This document shows, piece by piece, positions 1 through 6,742 of a stretch of 6,965 nucleotides of DNA (position 1 is its first letter; the number at the start of each line of letters is the position of its first letter). The stretch lies in assembly GCA_947625315.1 (NCBI GenBank), contig CANQOE010000068.1, forward strand, positions 1 to 6,965. Reading direction: 5' to 3'. This stretch comes from an uncultured Bacilli bacterium (GTDB lineage Bacteria > Bacillota_I > Bacilli_A > RF39 > UBA660). The notes beneath the pieces are model-generated. The model ran no database searches, was not told where the DNA came from, and saw nothing but the letters and a program-made list of their open reading frames with translations. Position numbers and translations under genes: made by a program.

Positions 1-233
1 ATTTTAATAAGAAGAAATGTTTAACTTATATTGATAAGTTGATATTTTCTGATAAAAGTATTTCTATAAATGATATTTCGAATTTATATAAGATATTAGA
101 GCAAACATTAAACAATGATAGATTTAAAAATATGTTAAAACAAGCGAATAATAATTGGCTAGGTTTACCAGTTGATGATGTTGTTAATAATATTTTAAAT
201 TTTATTAAGAGTTTAGAAATTGTTAATAATTAG
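1..233 (+). CDS. 3' end of a gene entering from the left edge, product unknown
   Basis: The reading frame is open from position 3 to the TAG at 231-233, giving about 76 C-terminal residues and no start inside the window. A TTG at 39 could serve as a start, but the frame runs open through it to the edge, there is no Shine-Dalgarno before it, and a strong terminator follows the stop, so a truncated larger gene is the simpler reading. The visible tail is helical and polar, with a segment around NLYKILEQTLNNDRFKNML followed by a closing helix NNILNFIKSL. This 'short helix with a variable residue count, then a final amphipathic helix' pattern resembles the C-termini of many GT-B glycosyltransferases, but the similarity is generic and I would not assign a function from it. 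Confidence 0.7.
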   Translation, partial: FNKKKCLTYIDKLIFSDKSISINDISNLYKILEQTLNNDRFKNMLKQANNNWLGLPVDDVVNNILNFIKSLEIVNN

Positions 234-250
234 ATTTTAATTGTAAATAT

Positions 251-279
251 GTGTTAGTAAAAATGTTAACACTTTTTTT
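251..279 (+). terminator. Intrinsic terminator of the left-edge gene
   Basis: GTGTTA (251-256) pairs with TAACAC (267-272). Two G-T wobble pairs extend the stem inward and leave a six-base loop. Seven T residues follow immediately (273-279). It lies 18 bases after the stop at 233, as expected for the end of that transcript. Confidence 0.75.
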
Positions 280-322
280 GTCTTATAGGAAAGTTAAAAA
301 AAATAAAAAATAAACAAATAAA

Positions 323-354
323 AAAAATCAGACAAAGAAAAAAGTCGGATTTTT
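323..354. terminator. Second, possibly bidirectional terminator-like hairpin
   Basis: AAAAATCAGAC (323-333) and GTCGGATTTTT (344-354) form an 11-base-pair stem with one internal mismatch and a ten-base A-rich loop. The A tract on the left arm and the T tract on the right arm let it work as an intrinsic terminator on either strand. It could back up the hairpin at 251-279 or end a minus-strand transcript coming from the region to its right. The stem is mostly A-T, so it is weaker than the first. Confidence 0.4.
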
Positions 355-718
355 AAGAATCAAAATTAATTTTGTTTGTATTCATAAATTTTACCATTTA
401 CGCCGATGTAGAAAATAGGGACCATTTTGCTAAGGTAATATTGGCAATTTTTCAAAAAAAGTGTCGCGAATTTTTTATTTCCTATTTTAAAAAAATCAAA
501 TACATAGGTAAGTCAAATAAATATAAAAGAATTGATATTTTAACTAGTAATGAGAAGATGAGCATCAATAAAAAATTGAAGATACAACATATGCAGAGGG
601 ATTATGGATTTAAATGTTAATGCCATGTTTAATATGATGAGGCTGCTCGCAATTAACTAATTTTGTAGACGATATATTGACAAGTTAAAATAAAACTTTT
701 CTATATTTAAAAAGATTA
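355..718. other. Gene-poor spacer, possibly a decayed insertion
   Basis: About 360 bases without a defensible gene. A + strand frame is open from 357 to the TAA at 618-620 and could start at a TTG (372), but it has no Shine-Dalgarno site, no ATG until late in the frame, and a composition (IYADVENRDHFAKVILAIFQKKC, then Lys-rich) that I cannot match to a family. A second short frame, ending at the TAA 658-660, reads as a C-terminus-like peptide (MDLNVNAMFNMMRLLAIN) without a start of its own. The stretch around 400-470 has unusual GC-containing words (CGCCGATG, TAGGGACC, GTGTCGCG) against a very AT-rich background. This could be a relic of a mobile element or pseudogene, or simply non-coding spacer. 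No tRNA, riboswitch or CRISPR structure is visible here. Confidence 0.35.
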
Positions 719-727
719 TGATATAAT
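699..727 (+). promoter_or_regulatory. Extended -10 promoter for the three-gene operon
   Basis: TGATATAAT at 719-727 is a perfect TGnTATAAT extended -10 element. The matching -35 window (about 699-704) is poor, which is usual for extended -10 promoters. Transcription would begin near 734, leaving a leader of about 18 bases that carries AGGATAG (737-743) as the ribosome site before the ATG at 752. A perfect TTGACA at 677-682 lies too far upstream to pair with this -10. Confidence 0.7.
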
Positions 728-751
728 TTTGAATATAGGATAGTGATATAA

Positions 752-1111
752 ATGAATCAAGAAACAAACAATAATGCAAATCAATCTCAAAATAATTTCC
801 AAACAGAAAATTTAAATAATTATAATGGTATGCCATTACCCCAATCTCAACCACCAATAACTGTTCCGTCTTCAAATAGTGGTGTTAATAATCCAATAAA
901 TAATCCTGCAATAGATAATCAAAGTAATATGAATCAAAATGAAAATAATCAAATATTAAACAATACTTTTAATAATTTAAATAGTCAAATTGTTAATAAT
1001 GGCATCAATAGTAATATAGGAAATCAAAATAGTATTCAAGTTCCATCATTTAACTCTAATATTGATTTAGGCACTAATAATGAGTTATCTCAAAAGCCAA
1101 AAAATAATTTA
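752..1111 (+). repeat. Asn/Gln-rich low-complexity coding tract
   Basis: Codons 1-120 of the WG-repeat protein. AAT and AAC codons for Asn make up about a third of the positions, with Gln at about a tenth, producing imperfect direct repeats of AATAATCAA type words at the DNA level. No exact tandem repeat with a fixed unit is present. Confidence 0.75.
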
Positions 1112-2683
1112 ATTAAATATCTTTTAATAGGTTTAGCCTTACTTGTTTTAATTGGAGTAGTTATTTTTGGGATATCTAAATTATTCCATAAAAATCCTGA
1201 AGCTCCTAACATTCAAGATATGACTAGCAGTGAGGTCTTTTTCCTACCAAAAAGTAAAGATTATGCTACTAGTTATGCTTTATTCAATACTGATGGTAAG
1301 CAATTGACAGATTTTATTTATAATTCTGAGGCTAAATTTTTTAATGGGGTTGCATCTGTGGAAAAAGGTGACGAATATGCCTTAATAGATACTACAGGAA
1401 AAGAAATTGTTAAATTTGGAGAATATAGTTTCTTATCAAATTCATATTCTGGATTATATAAAGCTCTTGGAAATGATGGGTATGAATATATACTTAATAA
1501 TAAAGGTGAAAAAATTTATACTTATAATAAAGAAGAAGAAATTGATGAAATATATGAACTTTCTGATTTTTATGCTTACGTTGTTGATGGTAAGAAAATA
1601 ACTTTATTTAATTATAAAGGTCAAAAAATAAAAGAATATACTTTAGAAAATAAAGATGCGGAAATTTCAGGTGGTTTATTGAATAGTCTTTTAAAAGAAT
1701 ATAATGTATTAAATAAAAATTTTGGTAATGGTTATAAAAAAATATATTCATCTGTTTATTACAATGGTGAATTAACAATTTTAGATAATGTTAATTGTCA
1801 AGAATATCTTAGTCTAAAAACAAGTATTCCCTATAAATTAAGCTCTGTCCTTTATAATGATAAAACTATTTTTTTAGAAGAATCTGAGAATGATAAGTAT
1901 GCCATAATATATGATAAAAAATTAAAAGAATTAAATTATAAAAGTATGAGTGTTGATAATGAAGTCTTAACAGGAAAAAATGATTCTGAAGAACACGTTA
2001 TTAATCCTGATGGCACAGAAGGAATTTTAAAAGATTATGATACGGAAATAATGGATTTAAATAATTATGTTATCCAAACTGATACGTGGAGTGCAGACTT
2101 TTATGTAAATAACAAAAAAGTTAAAAATGCTGAGGTTAATATTCATAATGCTAAAAATGGCTTATACGTTGTTGGTTTAAATGATGAAAACCATAGTGAA
2201 ACTATATATGATGTAAATGGGAACCGTGTTTTAAATGAAAGTTATTATTCTGTTTATTTTCCTGATAGTAATGAACGGATTATAGCAAGCAAAGGCAAAA
2301 ATGATGGAAAGTTTCTTATCGATAAAACGGGAAAACAAATTTCTGAAAAGTACGATTCTATTAAAATAATTGAAAAAAATGAAGAAGAAAGCGAATACTA
2401 CATTGTTGAAAAAGATAACAAAGAAGGGGTTATTGATAAAGATGGTAAAGTAATTATTGAATTAAAATACAATGATATTGAAAAAACGCAAAAAACAACT
2501 AATGATATTCTATTTTTAGTAAAATTAGAAGATAATTCTAATGAAATTATTTCTTTAAAAAAGGGAGTAATTCTAGCTTCTAAATATTTAAATATAGAAG
2601 ACAATTATATAAGAAGATATATGGAAGAAGATAAAAAAAATGAATATTATACCTTTACTGGTGAAAAATTTTATACAGTGTAA
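752..2683 (+). CDS. Membrane-anchored WG-repeat protein with Asn-rich cytoplasmic head
   Basis: 643 residues. Residues 1-120 are low complexity, with 39 Asn and 13 Gln and no cysteine zinc ribbon. A single transmembrane helix follows at about 121-143 (IKYLLIGLALLVLIGVVIFG). The lack of a signal peptidase site or lipobox suggests an anchor with the N-terminus inside. Residues 170-643 are a beta-rich repeat region of the WG / KWG type (WG_beta_rep family), with recurring turns such as NTDGKQL, IDTTGKEI, IDKTGKQI and IDKDGKVI about 36 residues apart. Proteins with such repeats are usually surface or secreted beta structures used for binding; the ligand here is unknown. The start is fixed by AGGATAG at 737-743. 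It is the first gene of an operon: the next begins 24 bases after its stop. No catalytic motif is visible, so a binding, sensing or scaffold role is likeliest. Confidence 0.93.
   Translation: MNQETNNNANQSQNNFQTENLNNYNGMPLPQSQPPITVPSSNSGVNNPINNPAIDNQSNMNQNENNQILNNTFNNLNSQIVNNGINSNIGNQNSIQVPSFNSNIDLGTNNELSQKPKNNLIKYLLIGLALLVLIGVVIFGISKLFHKNPEAPNIQDMTSSEVFFLPKSKDYATSYALFNTDGKQLTDFIYNSEAKFFNGVASVEKGDEYALIDTTGKEIVKFGEYSFLSNSYSGLYKALGNDGYEYILNNKGEKIYTYNKEEEIDEIYELSDFYAYVVDGKKITLFNYKGQKIKEYTLENKDAEISGGLLNSLLKEYNVLNKNFGNGYKKIYSSVYYNGELTILDNVNCQEYLSLKTSIPYKLSSVLYNDKTIFLEESENDKYAIIYDKKLKELNYKSMSVDNEVLTGKNDSEEHVINPDGTEGILKDYDTEIMDLNNYVIQTDTWSADFYVNNKKVKNAEVNIHNAKNGLYVVGLNDENHSETIYDVNGNRVLNESYYSVYFPDSNERIIASKGKNDGKFLIDKTGKQISEKYDSIKIIEKNEEESEYYIVEKDNKEGVIDKDGKVIIELKYNDIEKTQKTTNDILFLVKLEDNSNEIISLKKGVILASKYLNIEDNYIRRYMEEDKKNEYYTFTGEKFYTV
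1262..2680 (+). repeat. Degenerate WG-type repeats, period about 36 residues
   Basis: Turn glycines of the motif (D/N)xxGK lie at residues 182, 216, 252, 290, 421, 490, 527, 565 and 637. Gaps of 34, 36, 38, 37 and 38 give the period. Gaps of 69 and 72 are about two periods and 131 is between three and four, so eroded units fill the spaces, for example YVNNKKVKNA near 454 and SLKKGVILASKY at 601-612. The array reaches the last residues of the protein, so about 13 units are likely. Only the protein is periodic; the DNA copies have diverged. Confidence 0.7.
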
Positions 2684-2707
2684 TATTAGAAAAGGAGAAA
2701 ATAAAAA

Positions 2708-3613
2708 ATGAAATGCTCAAATTGCGGTACGATAAATGATAATAATGCTAAATTTTGTCTTAAATGTGGCAATCCTCTTGTAAATAATGGAGGTGAATTA
2801 AATAATCAAGTTAATAATCAACCAATTAATAACAATGTAAATGTTAGTCAAAATGTTAATCCTAATCAAGTTGGAGTAGAAGTTTCTAATCCAAATAATG
2901 GGACATTACAACCTAATAATAACCCAGTTCATCAAAATAATTCTATGACTATTGCGGAATATATAATGTATGGTATAAATATGCTTATTAAGCCATATAA
3001 AACTTATAAAGAAAAAGAAAGTAAAACTAGTAGTACAAAATTCTCTTTAATTTTTAGTGCCATTATAGTCTTTATAATGATGTTTATAAATATAGTTAAA
3101 ACTATGGTGTCAGTTATTTTTGTCAAAAGTTTTGATTATCATAGTTTAAGTTATACTTCCTCAATTAGTTTTGAAAATTTAAAAAATATAAATTATTTTG
3201 CGTTAATAGGTAAATCTCTATTAGCCTATATATTATTAGTGGCAGGGATTGCTTTTATATATTATATTGCTTGTTTAATCTTAAAAAAATCCAATAATTT
3301 CTTTAAAGATTTAACTCTTGCGGCTTCATCTTTAATACCCTATATAGTTATTGGAATGATTATTGCTCCAATTATGGGAATGATTTGGTCTCCATTATCA
3401 TCTATAATATCTAATGGGGGATTAATATATTCTGGTTTAATTTTTGTAAATATAATTAATGAAGATATATCTTTTAGTAATAATGATCAAAAAATATATT
3501 TCCATCTTCTTTGTTTATTCTTAATTGTAGTTATAAGGTATTTAATGAATAGATTTTTATTAACGGGATTTATAACTACTAATGTCAATGATGTTTTAAA
3601 TTATTTAAAATAG
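2708..3613 (+). CDS. Zinc-ribbon polytopic membrane protein
   Basis: 301 residues, started at the ATG with AAAGGAG at 2691-2697 ten bases upstream. The N-terminus is a compact zinc ribbon with cysteines at 3, 6, 17 and 20 (CSNCG and CLKCG), the zinc_ribbon_2 type common at the head of low-GC Bacillota membrane proteins. Residues 25-79 are an Asn-rich linker (21 Asn in 55). Membrane segments follow at about 112-137, 163-192, 203-226, 236-252 and 262-282. The layout and size recall Yip1-like integral membrane proteins, but I see no motif that settles the family. There are no catalytic residues or transporter signatures. It sits between the WG-repeat protein and the metalloprotease, 24 and 11 bases from each, and shares its zinc head with the latter. 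A role as membrane partner or assembly platform for the two surface proteins is inferred from context only. Confidence 0.93.
   Translation: MKCSNCGTINDNNAKFCLKCGNPLVNNGGELNNQVNNQPINNNVNVSQNVNPNQVGVEVSNPNNGTLQPNNNPVHQNNSMTIAEYIMYGINMLIKPYKTYKEKESKTSSTKFSLIFSAIIVFIMMFINIVKTMVSVIFVKSFDYHSLSYTSSISFENLKNINYFALIGKSLLAYILLVAGIAFIYYIACLILKKSNNFFKDLTLAASSLIPYIVIGMIIAPIMGMIWSPLSSIISNGGLIYSGLIFVNIINEDISFSNNDQKIYFHLLCLFLIVVIRYLMNRFLLTGFITTNVNDVLNYLK
2780..2944 (+). repeat. Asn-rich linker in the zinc-ribbon membrane protein
   Basis: Codons 25-79, with 21 Asn plus scattered Gln, Val and Pro. It joins the zinc ribbon to the first amphipathic and membrane helices and resembles the Asn-rich head of the preceding gene in composition, though not in alignable sequence. 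Confidence 0.6.
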
Positions 3614-3624
3614 TGAGGTAGAAT

Positions 3625-6015
3625 ATGATTTGTCCAAATTGTCATAATGAAGTGGTAAATGAGGCTGTATTTTGCCCTAATTGTGGTTATAAATTAAATA
3701 TTAATAATGTTAATATAAATTTAGATAATTCTAAAAAAGATAAAGGAAATAAAAAACCATTTTATATTGTATTATTAGTGGTTGTTTTCCTTTTAATCGG
3801 GACCTTATGTTTTGTGGGAATAAATTATTTAAATAGAAATAAATCAAATGAGTTAACTTCTGATGATAATAACCCTAATGAAGTAGAAGGAAAGTTAAAT
3901 ACTCTTGAGAAAATAAAACAAGATTATGAAAATGGCAAATTGAATCTAAACGAATATTTTAAAGAATTAGTATATTCGGAATTTGATAGTTCTAAATTAA
4001 ATAGTAAATATACATCAGACTATGAATATATAAATACTGATTGTGAATTAGAAACTCTAAATTTATTAGAGGAGCATTATAATGAATTAGATAAAGATAT
4101 AGTTAAGTTTTATTTAACTAATAAAACATTAGCTAATGTTTCTTTAGGAAAAAATACTATTACGAGTACTAGTAATAGTCAAAATAATTTTAAAGTAGAT
4201 CTACTTAAAGATAGTGATCAAGAAAATGCCTATAATCATCAACTTAATAGTGTTTATTTATCTTCAAATGGTCATTTCTTAATATGGTATGATGAAATGG
4301 GAGAAGACCGTATTTCAATAAATGATATCCATAATTTAGGCGATGGTTTAGAAAGTAGTATTTCCAGTTTTGAAAAAAAATTTAATATCCAATATTCTTA
4401 TACTCCATATGTTGATAATAAATATTTTAATGAAGACTTTAAAAATGCTAAAAATGTATTAATCCAAAATAATTTAGACCCTTCTTTATTAAATACCGCT
4501 ATGAGTGTGTATGTTTATGATACAGGAAGTGATATTACCTTAGCTAGTTATAATGATGTTAATAAAGTTTCTAAATTTTTAAATAGATCTTTACTTTTAG
4601 ATATTTTAGATAAAGATGGAATTGTTAATTATCCTTATATAATAATTAATAAAAGAGGACTTTCTAATAAAAATAATTTAGAAGCCCTATATAATCATGA
4701 ATTATTTCATCATATGCAATATTTATATTGTAGGGAAACAACAAATGCTTTATGTCAAAGTAATCCAACAATAATGGAAGGAATGGCTAATTTTGCTAGT
4801 GCCGAATTATTTTGGGATAAAAATAGTTTTTTAAATGATTGGGCTACTGTTTATACTAAAAATACTAGTGTTAAATTAGAAGATATTGCCGATAAAAGTG
4901 GGAGTAAAGGTTATGCCCTTTTCCCTTATTTTGAGGCTTATAAGACTTCTGTTCCTAATTGGTTATCAATTTTAATGGAAGCTCACAATGAACAGAATCC
5001 TTTTAGTTATATTCAAAATAATACTTCTAAAGAAAATTTAATTAAAACGATTAATAATTTAGCTAGAAAAACTCTTGCTCAAGATTATGAAAATAGATCT
5101 TATTTATCTAATGAACCAGTTAGTTTTAAAAAATTAAATACTAAAAATAATTTAACAATTAATCCTGGTTCTATTGAATATTTTGAGATTTCTAAATCTA
5201 GTAAATATACAATAACCATTGATAGTGATTATATTACCATATTAGAGTATGGATATGATGGAGAGTATCATAGACTAGGAGAATACAATAAAAACATAGA
5301 ATTTGATACAACTTTAGATGCAAACTATGATAAATTATATTTAGTTATTACTAATGCGGATTTATTAAATACGCATAATTATACGGTTGAGGTAAAAAAT
5401 TGGGGTGCAGTTGAGGATAATGAAGAAAGTGAAAGCCCTGAATTAAAAACAACATTTAATAACTATAATATTGAAATAAGTATGAAAATGAAAACATCTG
5501 GTATGGAAATTAGTGAATATGCTAAAGGAATAGTAGATGAATTACATCAAAAAGAATATTTAGATTTTGAAACAACGACAATGGGGATGACTTTATCAAA
5601 TAAAATCTATTATGATTTTAGTAGTGGATATACTTATATGACACAACCATATGGTGGAGATGTTTGGTGGAAAGAAAAAGGAACTAGTCAGCTAGTAGAT
5701 TTAGGAAAAATGATTAATAAAATTAAAAAGATGGATAATGTTAAAAAAGAAAAGAATTATTATAAAGTAACTTTATCTAAAGATGATATTACTGATATTA
5801 TGAAAACAGCCAATGCGGAAGGTAATATTAAAGGTAATGTTGTTGCGGATGTTTATATTACTAATGGTTACATTTCGAAAATAAGTTATGATTTTACAGG
5901 TTTGATGTCCGGAATAGATTCATTTACAACGACAATTAATTTTTCAAATTATAATCAGGCGGGTAATGTAGAAATTCCTTCCTCAGTTGTTAATAATGCT
6001 AAAGTTCAAGGATAA
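3625..6015 (+). CDS. Zinc-ribbon, membrane-anchored metalloprotease with PPC-like and LolA-like C-terminal domains
   Basis: 796 residues. Domains in order: zinc ribbon with cysteines 3, 6, 17 and 20; short Lys/Asn linker; one transmembrane helix at about 45-68; acidic spacer; peptidase region about 190-490; PPC-like beta-sandwich about 500-594; acidic linker; and a domain at about 611-789 resembling the LolA/LppX fold (DUF6612-like: SNKIYYDF, a run of edge strands, then VEIPSSVVNNA). The peptidase has HELFH at 358-362, the HExxH zinc-binding and catalytic motif, and EGMA at 385-388, whose Glu385 is placed as a third zinc ligand of gluzincin type 23 residues after the second His. Cys369 and Cys377 lie between them and could form a disulfide outside the cell. 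The intact motif suggests an active enzyme; its substrate is unknown. Start: ATG with a GAGG site, 11 bases after the previous stop. The zinc ribbon would be cytoplasmic and the protease outside. It is the last gene of the operon. Confidence 0.93.
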   Translation: MICPNCHNEVVNEAVFCPNCGYKLNINNVNINLDNSKKDKGNKKPFYIVLLVVVFLLIGTLCFVGINYLNRNKSNELTSDDNNPNEVEGKLNTLEKIKQDYENGKLNLNEYFKELVYSEFDSSKLNSKYTSDYEYINTDCELETLNLLEEHYNELDKDIVKFYLTNKTLANVSLGKNTITSTSNSQNNFKVDLLKDSDQENAYNHQLNSVYLSSNGHFLIWYDEMGEDRISINDIHNLGDGLESSISSFEKKFNIQYSYTPYVDNKYFNEDFKNAKNVLIQNNLDPSLLNTAMSVYVYDTGSDITLASYNDVNKVSKFLNRSLLLDILDKDGIVNYPYIIINKRGLSNKNNLEALYNHELFHHMQYLYCRETTNALCQSNPTIMEGMANFASAELFWDKNSFLNDWATVYTKNTSVKLEDIADKSGSKGYALFPYFEAYKTSVPNWLSILMEAHNEQNPFSYIQNNTSKENLIKTINNLARKTLAQDYENRSYLSNEPVSFKKLNTKNNLTINPGSIEYFEISKSSKYTITIDSDYITILEYGYDGEYHRLGEYNKNIEFDTTLDANYDKLYLVITNADLLNTHNYTVEVKNWGAVEDNEESESPELKTTFNNYNIEISMKMKTSGMEISEYAKGIVDELHQKEYLDFETTTMGMTLSNKIYYDFSSGYTYMTQPYGGDVWWKEKGTSQLVDLGKMINKIKKMDNVKKEKNYYKVTLSKDDITDIMKTANAEGNIKGNVVADVYITNGYISKISYDFTGLMSGIDSFTTTINFSNYNQAGNVEIPSSVVNNAKVQG

Positions 6016-6110
6016 TAAAAAACACTTCATAAAATTTGAAATAATAAAAAATGATGAGTTTTCTTCCATCACTCCTTAATGTTTAAGAACCAAAAATAGA
6101 TTTTAAAATT

Positions 6111-6135
6111 AACTCCTTAGATTGGGAGTTTTTTT
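6111..6135 (+). terminator. Intrinsic terminator closing the three-gene operon
   Basis: AACTCC (6111-6116) pairs with GGAGTT (6125-6130) around an eight-base loop, and the T run continues to 6135. It lies about 95 bases after the metalloprotease stop and upstream of the Nudix promoter, so it separates the two transcripts. Confidence 0.75.
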
Positions 6136-6186
6136 GATGCTTATGGTGCCTATCTCTTTTAACCTCTTCCATTTTCTTATAAAGAG

Positions 6187-6217
6187 TTATAGAAAAAGGG
6201 AAAAGATATAGTATAAT
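6187..6217 (+). promoter_or_regulatory. Promoter of the Nudix gene
   Basis: A perfect TATAAT at 6212-6217 sits 38 bases before the start codon, with only a weak -35 (TTATAG near 6187-6192, with a slightly long spacer). The transcript leader carries AAGGAGGG at 6238-6245, the strongest ribosome site in the window. Confidence 0.55.
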
Positions 6218-6255
6218 ATTTAGTAAGGAATTATCTTAAGGAGGGATAATAAAAG

Positions 6256-6672
6256 ATGGATAAATTTAAAGAAATAAGACCTATTGTTCTTGGAATAGTA
6301 AAAAAGGGAAATAAGTTATTAGTTAATAAAGGTTATGACAAAGTAACAAATAAAGAATTTTATAGATGTATAGGAGGAGGTATTGAATTTCTAGAAAATA
6401 GTAAAGATGCTTTAAAAAGAGAATTTAAAGAAGAACTTAATATAGATATTGATGTTGGAGAATTTTTAGGCATTGCCGAAAACATATTTACTTATAATGG
6501 CAAAAATGCTCATGAATTAATATTGTTTTATAACGCTTTTATAGAAGATAAAGATTATAAGGAGAAATACATAATTAATGGCGAAGTTAATGCTGTGTGG
6601 GTAGATATAAATAAGTTTCAAAATAAAGAATTAATTATATATCCTGAACAAATATTTAGATATTTAAATTAG
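6256..6672 (+). CDS. Nudix hydrolase
   Basis: 138 residues, a normal length for a single-domain Nudix enzyme. The Nudix box runs from Gly41 to Ile63 and matches Gx5Ex7REUxEExGU at Gly41, Glu47, Arg55, Glu56, Glu59 and Glu60, with the usual Gly of the last position replaced by Asn62. The metal-binding glutamates are therefore intact. Enzymes of this family hydrolyse a nucleoside diphosphate linked to another group, such as ADP-ribose, sugar nucleotides, NADH or oxidised nucleotides, in the cytoplasm. The sequence does not reveal which. The C-terminal half (HELILFYNAF, VWVDINKF, IIYPEQIFRYL) fits the MutT/ADP-ribose-pyrophosphatase-like group. AAGGAGGG ten bases before the ATG and its own TATAAT indicate independent expression, and no partner gene shares its transcript. 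Confidence 0.92.
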   Translation: MDKFKEIRPIVLGIVKKGNKLLVNKGYDKVTNKEFYRCIGGGIEFLENSKDALKREFKEELNIDIDVGEFLGIAENIFTYNGKNAHELILFYNAFIEDKDYKEKYIINGEVNAVWVDINKFQNKELIIYPEQIFRYLN

Positions 6673-6713
6673 TATCGAAATAATTTTCAAAGTTTATTGA
6701 ATATTTTTTATTA

Positions 6714-6736
6714 TATAATGTTTTTATAAGGGGTGG
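6714..6736 (+). promoter_or_regulatory. -10 element and ribosome site of the BRO-N gene
   Basis: TATAAT at 6714-6719 lies in a T-rich tract. TTGAAT at 6697-6702 is too close to be its -35, so the -35 is unclear. AAGGGGTGG at 6728-6736 is a good ribosome site for the ATG at 6743. The first transcribed base would fall only a few bases before that site. Confidence 0.5.
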
Positions 6737-6742
6737 TTCTAT

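Noticed and set aside
39..233. Short gene starting at TTG 39
   Set aside because: The frame is open to the left edge, there is no ribosome site before the TTG, and the better reading is the tail of a truncated gene.
372..620. 82-residue protein from TTG 372
   Set aside because: No ribosome site, a poor start, no recognisable family and a Lys-rich tail. It is kept only as a possible relic in the spacer entry.
677..707. Promoter from TTGACA (677-682) and TATATT (702-707)
   Set aside because: The spacer of 19 is long and the perfect extended -10 at 719-727 is better placed for the operon. A second weak start cannot be excluded.
657..875. Minus-strand frame of 72 residues
   Set aside because: It overlaps the operon promoter and the start of the WG-repeat gene, and its composition is the expected shadow of AT-rich, Asn-rich coding.
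1407..1601. + strand frame of 64 residues within the WG-repeat gene
   Set aside because: An out-of-frame shadow of a clearly coding sequence, without a ribosome site.
2398..2604. Minus-strand frame of 68 residues within the WG-repeat gene
   Set aside because: Antisense shadow of conserved repeat coding; no promoter or ribosome site.
6016..6110. Riboswitch or T-box leader before the Nudix gene
   Set aside because: Only a short TGATG/CATCA pairing is visible, with no conserved aptamer or T-box sequence, and the terminator at 6111 more simply ends the preceding operon.
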